Shown here: in pieces, positions 1 through 7,420 of the stretch
Layout of the letters: the number at the start of each line of letters is the position of its first letter
Position numbering within the stretch: position 1 is the stretch's first letter
Source: Thermoprotei archaeon
GTDB taxonomy: Archaea > Thermoproteota > Thermoprotei > Thermofilales > B20-G17
Reading direction: 5' to 3'
Assembly: GCA_003649515.1 (NCBI GenBank)
Contig: QMSC01000036.1
Location: forward strand, 1 to 9,823
DNA length: 9,823 nucleotides
Position numbers and translations under genes: made by a program
The notes under the pieces: model-generated
Seen by the model: only the letters and a program-made list of their open reading frames with translations
The model's database searches: none
What the model was told of the DNA's origin: nothing

Positions 1-792
1 AAGATACCTGACACCGGTAAAGTAAAGGTTCTCTCGAAGGAGGAGGCTGAATGTCTCGAAATTAAAGAGGAGGACCTAGTTAGCTCAAATAGGGACATTG
101 TTCAAATGCATGAAAGGATATCCATGAACTTTCTGAAGCATAGCGTACAAGACGTCGACCACATAGTAGTTCCCTGGAGCGGCGGAAGGGATAGCACTAC
201 CGCACTAATTTTATCGTTGAAGGCTTTCGGGTCTAAGCACGTTACCGCGGTATACGTGGATACGGGGGTAGACTTTCCAAGTAACATAGAGTATGTTAAG
301 AAAGTCGCGGCTCGTTTAGGTGTGAGAGTTGAGTATGCATATGCACCCATTAAAGAGAGTTTACCTGAAAAGGGATTGCCAACTCATAACAACAGGTGGT
401 GTACTATCCTAAAGGTGAACGCCCTACACGAAAAGATTTTTGAGATCTATCCTGAAGGCAAGATAGCTCTAGTAGTGGGGGACCGAGATGCTGAATCTCG
501 TCCTCGAAGTATGAGACCGCCCATCCGATGGGAGGGTAGATTAAAGATCCTGTCTCCGCTAAAGAACTGGAGCACGGCTTTAGCACAGCTTTACTTGCTC
601 TTTAATGAGATTCCTTTAAATCCTCTTTACCTAAAGGGATTCTATAGGCTCGGATGTTACATATGTCCCGCACTTCGAAGCTGGGAGGTAAAACTACTTA
701 AAATTTTCCTCATGGACGATCTTCAGGCTCTACCTTACTTTAAGGAGTTCATGAGAAGCAGGGAAGCTTTAGAGGGAGAGAATAGAGGTTAA
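1..792 (+). CDS. PAPS reductase-like ATP-pyrophosphatase (PP-loop) protein, 5' end missing
   Basis: The reading frame is open from base 1, so this is the C-terminal 263 residues of a longer protein. The ATG codons at 106 and 124 are probably internal. Seen: a PP-loop SGGRDS at residues 60-65 (SGGKDS in most relatives) that should bind ATP; YVDTG at about 84-88; a GDRDAES segment near 159-165; a PLKNW segment near 184-188; and a late NPLY...GC-x-x-CP stretch at about 207-224. This order is typical of the PAPS reductase/COG0175 adenylyl-transfer fold. True PAPS reductases carry a C-terminal catalytic cysteine in an ECGLH-type motif, and none is seen here. Cysteines in NNRWC and GCYICP could bind metal or a cluster. 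Many archaeal relatives have an extra N-terminal region such as a zinc ribbon or PUA domain, which may lie outside the window. The substrate is unknown. Thiolation or adenylation chemistry is as plausible as sulfate reduction. The family is certain; the function is not. Confidence 0.85.
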   Translation, partial: KIPDTGKVKVLSKEEAECLEIKEEDLVSSNRDIVQMHERISMNFLKHSVQDVDHIVVPWSGGRDSTTALILSLKAFGSKHVTAVYVDTGVDFPSNIEYVKKVAARLGVRVEYAYAPIKESLPEKGLPTHNNRWCTILKVNALHEKIFEIYPEGKIALVVGDRDAESRPRSMRPPIRWEGRLKILSPLKNWSTALAQLYLLFNEIPLNPLYLKGFYRLGCYICPALRSWEVKLLKIFLMDDLQALPYFKEFMRSREALEGENRG

Positions 793-810
793 AGAGGGTT
801 AGTTAACGCT

Positions 811-826
811 ATTATTTTACTTTCGC
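811..826 (+). terminator. T-rich stretch, possible terminator of the upstream gene
   Basis: A pyrimidine-rich run (attattttactttcg) starts 19 bases after the stop at 792, with no obvious stem. Archaeal RNA polymerase often terminates on plain T-rich tracts, so this could end the PP-loop gene transcript. It is a weak call from base composition only. Confidence 0.3.
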
Positions 827-840
827 TTAGCTTTCTGAGA

Positions 841-865
841 GTTTTATTTTGAGTGCTTATCTTTA
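841..865 (+). promoter_or_regulatory. AT-rich candidate promoter for the nurA operon
   Basis: Two TATA-like stretches, gttttatttt (841-850) and gcttatcttta (854-864), lie 55-75 bases before the nurA start. Either would place the transcription start at about 870-890 and leave a short leader that carries the Shine-Dalgarno site at 907. No clear BRE is visible, and the rest of the 793-917 spacer shows no other structure. A promoter is expected here because the four downstream genes are packed together, but the exact box is a guess. Confidence 0.3.
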
Positions 866-906
866 GAAGTAGTTTGGAGATGTATTAGATTAGAAATGTA
901 CGAGAT

Positions 907-912
907 AGGTGG
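907..912 (+). promoter_or_regulatory. Shine-Dalgarno site that favours the TTG start of nurA
   Basis: AGGTGG contains AGGTG, which pairs with the CACCT of the archaeal 16S rRNA tail. It ends 5 bases before TTG 918, a normal spacing. It overlaps the alternative GTG start at 909, which has no site of its own, so TTG 918 is the better start. Confidence 0.5.
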
Positions 913-917
913 TTTAT

Positions 918-1997
918 TTGATACCAGAGCTACTGGAATACGCATTAGTGAACCGTAGGAGCATAATAAATGGTGTTCAAGAGCTTAACGTCGGCTTAAG
1001 TGAAGTTGCTAAAAAGTGGACTAGCTATTCTCCCGAAAGTATTCCCTCCATCGGTCGAGTTGCAGCCGTAGATGGAAGTCTAAACTTCATAGATTTTAGA
1101 GGCTTTCTTCTTTACGCCGTAGATGCCGCAGCTCTAGTATACGGCGATAGAGGGTACGAGGACGGAGTAAAGACGGGAAAAGTAGGGCTCCTGTATCCAT
1201 CAGATAATGTCTTGGAGAGAGTAAGGCATCATATGGCTATTCTCGAGCTAAGGACTATACTTAAAGTCTTGGAAGACTACGACATAGACCTTGCACTTAA
1301 CGATGGATCATACGTGAGTTTCTTTGCGAAAGCTTATGGGACTCATTTCTATTTTCTTAGTAGGAAAACTCTAAGGGAATTCCAAGACTTAATAGAAAGC
1401 CTTTCAAAGAGTATCGGAAAAGGGGAGCTTAAGGTTCAATCAGAAGATTTCTTTGGAACAATTTTAGAGCGTATTAAGGACGTTGACAAGGCCATTAAAG
1501 TCATATCGTTTCTTGAGCGATTAGAGACTTTTCAACTATTGCTCAAGCTACTAAAAGACTTTGGGAACAAAATAGTATCGATATCCAAAACTTCTGTTAG
1601 TCGCAGGTACTTTAGCCACAGCCTTAAGCCCGACCTAGTTGTATTTAGTAAGATGACTTTATCTCCGGGATTTTCACAACCTGAAAAATATGTAGTTAGC
1701 ATACCTTCAGACATAAAAGGATATCTGAAGGAATATTGTGATGATAAGGTAACTTTCACAGTGTTTTACGCGAGGACTGAACCCGATGGAATGGTATTTC
1801 GGGTTGAAATACCCGAAGAGCTCGATATATCCGAGATTAAAGACCTGTTAAGTAGACTTCGTTCCCTCTCTGTTAAAGGTTATCCGTATCCTCTCAGGAG
1901 GGTTCATAGGGAAGTTGAGATATGTGCTGAGGACATGCTTAAGCTTTATCGAATTTTAAGCCTTTATGGTGAAGAGAAGGGGAGGGAAATGCTATGA
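918..1997 (+). CDS. nurA: NurA 5'-3' nuclease of the DNA end-resection operon
   Basis: NurA is a toroidal dimeric, Mn-dependent single- and double-strand nuclease that works with the HerA translocase to resect DNA ends. Counting from TTG 918 (359 residues), expected catalytic elements are present: the AVDGS motif with D52, E110 in an AILELRTIL helix, NDGS with D129, and near the C-terminus SVKGYPYPLRRVH with Y322/Y324 and H330. Other parts resemble Sulfolobus NurA: ISKTSVSRR near 222-230 and VFYART at about 282-287. Length is in the range of crenarchaeal NurA proteins. Start choice: a GTG at 909 would add three residues, but the ribosome binding site at 907-912 overlaps it and is well spaced for TTG 918. 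The resulting N-terminus, MIPELLE, also resembles the beginning of Sulfolobus NurA as I recall it. The stop overlaps the herA start by 4 nt (ATGA), so translation is probably coupled. Family assignment rests on motifs plus position before herA. Confidence 0.93.
   Translation: MIPELLEYALVNRRSIINGVQELNVGLSEVAKKWTSYSPESIPSIGRVAAVDGSLNFIDFRGFLLYAVDAAALVYGDRGYEDGVKTGKVGLLYPSDNVLERVRHHMAILELRTILKVLEDYDIDLALNDGSYVSFFAKAYGTHFYFLSRKTLREFQDLIESLSKSIGKGELKVQSEDFFGTILERIKDVDKAIKVISFLERLETFQLLLKLLKDFGNKIVSISKTSVSRRYFSHSLKPDLVVFSKMTLSPGFSQPEKYVVSIPSDIKGYLKEYCDDKVTFTVFYARTEPDGMVFRVEIPEELDISEIKDLLSRLRSLSVKGYPYPLRRVHREVEICAEDMLKLYRILSLYGEEKGREML
1981..1985 (+). promoter_or_regulatory. Shine-Dalgarno site of herA
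   Basis: GGAGG lies inside the end of nurA, 8 bases before ATG 1994. It supports that ATG and coupled translation across the 4-nt overlap. Confidence 0.7.
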
Positions 1998-3490
1998 AGA
2001 CGATAGGCTATGTCATTGGTGAAGCCTCACCAAGCTATGCATCGTTCATTTCTAAAACGATCCCCAAACTAGGCGAATATGTGGTGCTCGAATACGATAA
2101 TAAGAAGGTGCTAGGCATAGTAAGGAGCGTTATAATGGGGAGTATATCGCTAAGTGAGGATATACATGATCCGGCAATTGTTGAGAAGATAAGGAGCTTA
2201 GAGGGCAAGCGAGATCACTACATTAAAGGCATAATAAAGATCCTGGGGGACGTTAACAGTTTCGAGATACCGAGAACTCCCCCTCCCCCCGCAACAGAAG
2301 TAAAGCGGGCAGACTCCTACACGTTGCAACAGGTATTCTCGAAGAAAGAGAAGGGACTTCGCATAGGGGTCCTTGCCTCAAACCCTGAGGTTCCTGTATA
2401 CATTGACGTGAATAGGATGGTATCGAGGCACTTGGCTATACTTGCCATAACAGGTGCGGGAAAATCCAATACAGTTGCCGTAATAAGCGAAGGATTGTTG
2501 AAGTTGGGCGGTGCCGCGCTAATATTTGACATGCACTCTGAGTACATTGATGCACGCTTTAAGAATGGGGAGGTAAACCCGATATATCCTAGACTTAATC
2601 CCTTGAACCTTCATGTGAGCGAGCTGCTCAGACTAATGAACATAGACTCAAAAGCCTATAAACAGGAATACTACTTCAGAAAAGCACTTAACAAGACTAT
2701 ACAGTTGATAAATAAAGGACAGGTAGACCGCGACCAATTTTTCGTAGCCTTGGAGAAGGTTCTGAGCAAGTTTATTAAAAGTGAAGAGAAGAGGAAAGAC
2801 GTAGGAACTATTCTTTCCGTGAGAAACAAACTTGAAGCGCTGCTAGACAAATATGGTAGCTTAATGGACTTAAAAGCTCCTCCAGTGGTCTCTCAGATTA
2901 AACTAGGCTATGTTAACGTAGTGGACTTGGGGTCCCTTGATGAAGAGGCATGCGATGTAGTTGTGAGCCATTTCTTAAGAACGTTACTCTACTCTCGAAA
3001 GAGCTACAAGAGCAGAGGAAAGGGGCTTCCCTTCCCCCTATTCATAGTCATTGAGGAAGCGCACATCTTAGCGCCTAAGGATCGCACGACGCTTGCAAAG
3101 TACTGGATTAGTAGGATAGCAAGAGAGGGTAGGAAATTCGGTTTAGGGTTATGTCTTGTGAGTCAGAGACCTAAGGCCCTTGATCCCGATACCCTTTCAC
3201 AGGCAAACAATATGATAGTCTTAAGGCTCGTAGAACCTTCCGACCAGAGGTACGTACAACAAGCAAGCGAGACGCTGAGTGAAGACCTGCTAGAGCAACT
3301 GTCTTCCCTTAACATAGGTGAAGCAATAATTCTAGGGTTAATGGTGAGAATACCAGCGATAGTTAAGATAGATAAGTTTGAGGGAAAGCTCTCCGGCGGA
3401 GATATAGATATCGTTGGCGAGTGGAAAAAATGTTCAGATAGGTTCCTGGAAGTAGAGAAAATGTATAACGATGTTGTGGAGGATTGGTAA
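1994..3490 (+). CDS. herA: HerA hexameric DNA helicase/translocase
   Basis: HerA is a FtsK/VirB4-like ring ATPase that moves double-stranded DNA into the bound NurA nuclease during end processing; in archaea it acts with Mre11-Rad50. The protein has 498 residues. Residues 1 to about 90 fit the HAS-barrel; then comes a short proline-rich linker (TPPPPA, 95-100), and the RecA-like ATPase core from about 120. Walker A is ITGAGKSN at 152-159 with K157; the usual first glycine of GxxxxGK[ST] is Ala151. Walker B is LFIVIEEAH at 349-357, with E354/E355 as the acidic pair. REGRKFG at 377-383 carries the likely arginine finger, and SQRP at 390-393 fits the sensor/Q motif. The C-terminal stretch from about 460 fits the bracing tail seen in HerA structures. 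A GGAGG site lies 8 bases before the ATG. It overlaps nurA by 4 nt and mre11 by 1 nt. Identity is firm. Confidence 0.96.
   Translation: MKTIGYVIGEASPSYASFISKTIPKLGEYVVLEYDNKKVLGIVRSVIMGSISLSEDIHDPAIVEKIRSLEGKRDHYIKGIIKILGDVNSFEIPRTPPPPATEVKRADSYTLQQVFSKKEKGLRIGVLASNPEVPVYIDVNRMVSRHLAILAITGAGKSNTVAVISEGLLKLGGAALIFDMHSEYIDARFKNGEVNPIYPRLNPLNLHVSELLRLMNIDSKAYKQEYYFRKALNKTIQLINKGQVDRDQFFVALEKVLSKFIKSEEKRKDVGTILSVRNKLEALLDKYGSLMDLKAPPVVSQIKLGYVNVVDLGSLDEEACDVVVSHFLRTLLYSRKSYKSRGKGLPFPLFIVIEEAHILAPKDRTTLAKYWISRIAREGRKFGLGLCLVSQRPKALDPDTLSQANNMIVLRLVEPSDQRYVQQASETLSEDLLEQLSSLNIGEAIILGLMVRIPAIVKIDKFEGKLSGGDIDIVGEWKKCSDRFLEVEKMYNDVVEDW
3478..3482 (+). promoter_or_regulatory. Shine-Dalgarno site of mre11, decides start
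   Basis: GGAGG lies 7 bases before ATG 3490. It is only one base before an upstream in-frame TTG at 3484, too close for initiation there. The ATG is therefore the start. Confidence 0.75.
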
Positions 3491-4629
3491 TGACCCTAAT
3501 AGCTCATCTTTCAGACACTCACCTCGGCTATAGGCAATATAATCTTACTGAGAGAGAACGAGATTTCTACGAAGCGTTTAACGAGGCAATAGATAAGATA
3601 ATCTCCGAAAGGGTTGAAATAGTAATTCATAGCGGCGATCTCTTTGATTCCTCTCGTCCTTCTACAGAGGCTTTACTTACAGTGCTTAGGGCTGTGAAAA
3701 AGCTCCATGAAAAGGGCATAAAAATCTATACGATACCTGGAAGTCACGATCAGCCCAAGAGAAAGGGTCTTCCACCCCATGCCCTTTTTGAACAGTTGGG
3801 AGTTAGAGTTCTAAGAGCTTCTAATCCTTACGACGTTTACGACAATATCATTATCTGCGGTGTACAGTACGTTCCGGGCGCGTTTAAACCGGTTATTTTG
3901 AAGAAGCTATCCGAGCTCGCCAGAGTTGCAGAAAAGTATAGTAAGAGGATCTTAGTCCTTCACCAAGCTATATACCAATTCCTACCCTTCGACTATGAGC
4001 TGACGCTCGAAGACCTGCCTAAGCTGTTTCATTACTATGCTCTAGGGCATATTCATAAGCGAATTTTACAGAACTTTGGGGAAGGAGTGTTAGCTTACTC
4101 TGGTTCCACAGAAATCTGGAGTCGAGACGAATATAAGGAGTATCAAAGGAACGGCAAGGGTTTCTATTTAGTAGACTTAAGCAGAGATATCCCGCATGTG
4201 CATAAAGTGGACTTGGAGAGCATTAGACCTCATATGGAATTCGAAATAGACCTAGATAGGATATCGCTTAAAACCCACTTGGCAGAGATACTATCCAAGC
4301 TAGCTAGATTTACTTCTCCGAAAAAACCTATAGTCCACTTAAACGTTAGGGGGACAAACATCAATAGGCAGGAACTCCAAAGATACGTCTCACGGCACCT
4401 ATCTCCTAGGGCACTAGCAATACGGTGGAATATAGAGGAGAAGTCCCTTGGCGTTTTAGAAGGGGATTTTGAAAGGAGTAGTAATATCAGCATAAAGCAG
4501 CTCTTGAAGGAGGCATTAGAGGATGATACTAAAGCTAGTTTCGCATACGAGCTATTTTCTCTCCTAGCTAAAGGGGATGTAGAAGAGGCTAAGGAGCTTG
4601 CCAAGAAATTTTTTGAGGAGGGTACCTGA
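3490..4629 (+). CDS. mre11: Mre11 DNA double-strand break repair nuclease
   Basis: Mre11 is a dimeric Mn-dependent 3'-5' exonuclease and endonuclease that forms the head of the Mre11-Rad50 complex. From ATG 3490 it has 379 residues. The calcineurin-like phosphoesterase motifs occur in order: SDTHLG (D9, H11), HSGDLFD (D50), PGSHDQ (H86), LVLHQ (H158) and ALGHIHKR (H187, H189). They supply the two-metal site. Motif III normally reads GNHD; here a serine (S85, codon AGT) takes the place of the metal-bridging asparagine. After about residue 240 comes the capping domain. The charged C-terminal helices, about 335-377, fit the Rad50-binding helix-loop-helix seen in archaeal Mre11. The ATG overlaps the herA stop by one base (TAATG), and rad50 follows after 2 bases. 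Identity is firm from motifs and context; only the effect of S85 is uncertain. Confidence 0.96.
   Translation: MTLIAHLSDTHLGYRQYNLTERERDFYEAFNEAIDKIISERVEIVIHSGDLFDSSRPSTEALLTVLRAVKKLHEKGIKIYTIPGSHDQPKRKGLPPHALFEQLGVRVLRASNPYDVYDNIIICGVQYVPGAFKPVILKKLSELARVAEKYSKRILVLHQAIYQFLPFDYELTLEDLPKLFHYYALGHIHKRILQNFGEGVLAYSGSTEIWSRDEYKEYQRNGKGFYLVDLSRDIPHVHKVDLESIRPHMEFEIDLDRISLKTHLAEILSKLARFTSPKKPIVHLNVRGTNINRQELQRYVSRHLSPRALAIRWNIEEKSLGVLEGDFERSSNISIKQLLKEALEDDTKASFAYELFSLLAKGDVEEAKELAKKFFEEGT
4617..4621 (+). promoter_or_regulatory. Shine-Dalgarno site of rad50
   Basis: GGAGG within a longer gaggaggg purine run lies at the end of mre11, 10 bases before ATG 4632. A second ATG follows at 4635 with a less suitable 13-base spacing, so 4632 is preferred. 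Confidence 0.6.
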
Positions 4630-4631
4630 GC

Positions 4632-7370
4632 ATGATGATAAGAAGCCTATATGTCCGCAACTTCATTTCCCATAGGGATAGCAGGCTAAGCTTTCCTGAA
4701 GGAATAGTAGTCCTGACAGGACCCAATGGTGCGGGCAAGACAAGCATTCTCGATGCTATAAGTTTTGCCCTGTACAAGGAGCATAGTAGAGGGGTTTCTC
4801 TAGAGAATGTTATAAGGCGCGGAGAAGGATCAGCCCAAATAATCTTAGAGTTTGAGGCTGGAGGTAAGATTTACAGAGTTGAGAGGTCAGTAGTTAAAAC
4901 TGGTAGAGGTGCTAGAAGCGACGTAAAGCTCTATGAAAATAATATCCTCAGGGCTTACACGGATTACGAGGCTAATAAGCTCATTGAAAGAATTCTTGGA
5001 ATGGATAAAAGCCTTTTCTTGAATTCTGTCTACATTAGGCAGGGAGAAATAGAGAAACTTGTAACGGCGAGGCCAGCCGAGAGGAAACAGGTACTGGCTA
5101 AGCTTATGGGGATAGACGACTTAGAGAAAGCCTACAACGAAATGAGGGAGGTAATAAAGCCCTTTGAGGAAAAAGCCAGAGAGCTTTATGGCAGGTTGGA
5201 GGAGAGAGATAGGATAATTAGGGAGCTTTCCGATAAAACAGCGCAACTAAATGTCAAAGAGAAGAAACTTTTAGCGCTTAAGAAACAGCTAGAGGGGATC
5301 CAAAGGGATCTCAAGGAGACCGTACGTAAAAAGGAGGAATATGACAAAAGAGCGAATAGATTTCGTGAGCTTACGTCACGGCTTTTAGAAATTAACAAAC
5401 ATTTAGAATCCCTACAGTCTCAAGCAATGAGATATGAGAGTGAGCTTAAGGATGCTTTTAAAGCCCAAGACGAGTTGAAGAAGATCGAACCAAAAGTTTC
5501 TCTGATTCCAGTATTGAGGGAATATACTCACTTGAAAAGGGAGGAATCTCTCATCCTACAGAATGTAAAAAGCTTAGAAAAAGAACTCGATGAGCTCAAG
5601 AAGCATAAACTTGTAGTAGAAAAGTATTCCTATGTGGAGAAAGTTTACTCAGAATCCAAGAACAAGCGTGCAGAGTTGGAGAAGCTCTTGCAAACAAAGG
5701 CTGAAGTTTATGGCAGGCTTCAAACGCTTAAGGAACAGGAGAGGATTGTTTGTTCGGAGCTAAAAAGCATTAGAGAGGAGGCTGTTAAAGCCCTATCTGA
5801 AATTCTCGAGAGCGTACGTCCCGATATGAGCTTCTCTGAAGCTTCTAGGCTTTTAAGGGAGAAAATCAAGACGCTTGAAGAGAAACTGTCTGAATTAACG
5901 GATTTGATCGAAAAGAGATCTCATGAGATCGAAGGGCTACTGTTTCAGATAAAGGAGTTAGAGGAATATATGAGCGAATTAAGCAGGAGCGAGAAGTGTC
6001 CTCTATGTTACACCAAGTTGAGCAGTCTACAGAGAAAAGCATTACTGACCGAGCTCAGTCAGCGAAGAGACCTATTGGCAAGTAGCGTTGATAAGCTGAA
6101 GGCTGATAAGAGTAAAATCCTGGAGGAAAGAGGTAAGCTAGAATCAAATCTAGATAGACTGAAGGATTTTGAGAAGACCTATCTCCTACGTGTGGAGGAA
6201 GGCGAGAGGATAAGGCGGGAGAAATTAGCAGATGTTCGGAACGCCATGAAAAGTCTAGAGAAGAAGCTAGAGGAATTAAAGCCCTTGGAGAAAGAGTATG
6301 AGAAGGTAAGTAAGGAGCTAGAGGAACTTGAAGGAGTATATCGTGATTACATGATGTCTAAGAAGTACTTGGAAGGGCGCAACGAAGGAGAGGTTTTGAA
6401 GAGATATAATGAAATGAAAAGCAGGTTATCGAACTTACAAGAGAAGCTAAAGGCTTTTGAGGAAAAGTATGGGAGTATGCTTCAAAATGCGGAGGAACTA
6501 CTAAAGGAGTATTCAGACCTTGAGGAGAAGGCCGACAAACTGCGCGAAAAAATAGCTAAAATTGTCGTTCTTACGCAGGCCATTAATGAAGCTAAGGCTC
6601 GTATAGGTGAGCTGAAACAAGCAAAGGAGAGGCTTGAGGGGGAGCTGAAGAAGCTGAATTACAGTGAGGAGGAACATAGGAATATTCTAGATAGGGTTTC
6701 AGAGTTAACCGATGAGGAGAAGAAAGTTCTAGCAGACTTTTCCTTCACTGAAGCCGAAGTTAGGAAACTTAAGAACGATATAGTCGAACTCGAAAGGAGG
6801 CTAAGCGAGCTCAAGAGGCTAGAAAAGGAGTATGCACGCATAACGAAGTATATATCATTTTTGAAGAAGATAAGGAGTCTCTACGGTAAGGAAGGATTGC
6901 AGAAGACTATTAGACGTAGGTCGCGTCCACTGATAGAGCACTACACTCGAAAACTTTTCCAGAGCTTTAATTATGAGTTTCTTGACATACACATAGACGA
7001 CGACTACAATATCACGCTAGTTTCGTCTCAAGGCTCTGAGAGCGTAGATATGATCAGTGGAGGCGAGAGGGTGGGTCTAGCTCTCGCATTGCGATTAGCA
7101 ATAGCGAGGGTTTTAGCGGGAGATAAAATAGGTTTCATAATGCTTGATGAACCTACAATACACCTCGATGAAGAAAGGCGCCGCCACCTAGTGACCATAA
7201 TTAAGAGGCTGTTCAAAGAAAGGGACCGAATAGTGCCTCAACTCATTATAGTAACCCATGAGCGGGAGCTAGAAGATGCAGCAGATGTAGTTTATAGAGT
7301 TGAGAGGGAGGGCGGGGTTTCAAAAGTATTTACTGAAACAGAACCTCAGGTTTCGGTCTCTTTTAGCTGA
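4632..7370 (+). CDS. rad50: Rad50 SMC-like ATPase with zinc hook
   Basis: Rad50 is the ABC-type ATPase and tether of the Mre11-Rad50 complex. ATP binding clamps DNA and controls Mre11 nuclease access. The protein has 912 residues, normal for archaeal Rad50. Walker A is GPNGAGKT at 30-37; the Q-loop is YIRQGEIE with Q137. Two long charged heptad-rich coiled-coil arms run at about 170-450 and 470-740. The zinc hook CPLC lies at 456-459, exactly mid-protein, and would dimerise two molecules through one zinc ion. The ABC signature is SGGER at 809-813; Walker B is FIMLDEP at 835-841 with E840 as catalytic glutamate, followed by a D-loop (HLDEERR) and a switch histidine H876 in VTHE. It is the last gene of the operon. 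Single SMC proteins are excluded by the CPLC hook and by mre11 next door. All key residues are present. Confidence 0.97.
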   Translation: MMIRSLYVRNFISHRDSRLSFPEGIVVLTGPNGAGKTSILDAISFALYKEHSRGVSLENVIRRGEGSAQIILEFEAGGKIYRVERSVVKTGRGARSDVKLYENNILRAYTDYEANKLIERILGMDKSLFLNSVYIRQGEIEKLVTARPAERKQVLAKLMGIDDLEKAYNEMREVIKPFEEKARELYGRLEERDRIIRELSDKTAQLNVKEKKLLALKKQLEGIQRDLKETVRKKEEYDKRANRFRELTSRLLEINKHLESLQSQAMRYESELKDAFKAQDELKKIEPKVSLIPVLREYTHLKREESLILQNVKSLEKELDELKKHKLVVEKYSYVEKVYSESKNKRAELEKLLQTKAEVYGRLQTLKEQERIVCSELKSIREEAVKALSEILESVRPDMSFSEASRLLREKIKTLEEKLSELTDLIEKRSHEIEGLLFQIKELEEYMSELSRSEKCPLCYTKLSSLQRKALLTELSQRRDLLASSVDKLKADKSKILEERGKLESNLDRLKDFEKTYLLRVEEGERIRREKLADVRNAMKSLEKKLEELKPLEKEYEKVSKELEELEGVYRDYMMSKKYLEGRNEGEVLKRYNEMKSRLSNLQEKLKAFEEKYGSMLQNAEELLKEYSDLEEKADKLREKIAKIVVLTQAINEAKARIGELKQAKERLEGELKKLNYSEEEHRNILDRVSELTDEEKKVLADFSFTEAEVRKLKNDIVELERRLSELKRLEKEYARITKYISFLKKIRSLYGKEGLQKTIRRRSRPLIEHYTRKLFQSFNYEFLDIHIDDDYNITLVSSQGSESVDMISGGERVGLALALRLAIARVLAGDKIGFIMLDEPTIHLDEERRRHLVTIIKRLFKERDRIVPQLIIVTHERELEDAADVVYRVEREGGVSKVFTETEPQVSVSFS

Positions 7371-7378
7371 AATCTAGT

Positions 7379-7416
7379 AGAAGTTTACGGGAATAAAAAT
7401 AAGATTAATTACTTCT
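7379..7416. terminator. Convergent terminator region between rad50 and the hydrolase gene
   Basis: The 50-base spacer 7371-7420 between two converging genes has inverted 6-bp arms AGAAGT (7379-7384) and ACTTCT (7411-7416) around an AT-rich loop. Read on the minus strand, the loop contains a T-rich run (TTATTTTTATT, about 7394-7404) fitting archaeal T-tract termination of the hydrolase transcript. On the plus strand only a short T run inside the end of rad50 (7361-7364) is seen. The stem is too short and the loop too long for a strong hairpin. Confidence 0.4.
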
Positions 7417-7420
7417 GACC

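Noticed and set aside
106..792. ATG 106 as the start of the first gene
   Set aside because: The frame is open upstream to base 1 with protein-like sequence and no stop, and no Shine-Dalgarno site sits before the ATG, so it is taken as internal.
1..792. Calling the first gene a true PAPS reductase (cysH)
   Set aside because: The C-terminal catalytic cysteine motif is not seen, so only the family is claimed.
3484..3489. TTG 3484 as the mre11 start
   Set aside because: The GGAGG site ends one base before it, too close; ATG 3490 has a normal 7-base spacing.
4230..4604. 124-codon open frame on the minus strand within mre11
   Set aside because: It is the serine/leucine-rich antisense shadow of a well-supported gene, without a ribosome site or recognisable motif. 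The same holds for the short antisense frames inside rad50, nurA, herA and the first gene.
5100..6900. Internal repeats in rad50
   Set aside because: The repeated gag/aag/ctt patterns reflect heptad coiled-coil coding (Glu, Lys, Leu), not true DNA repeats.
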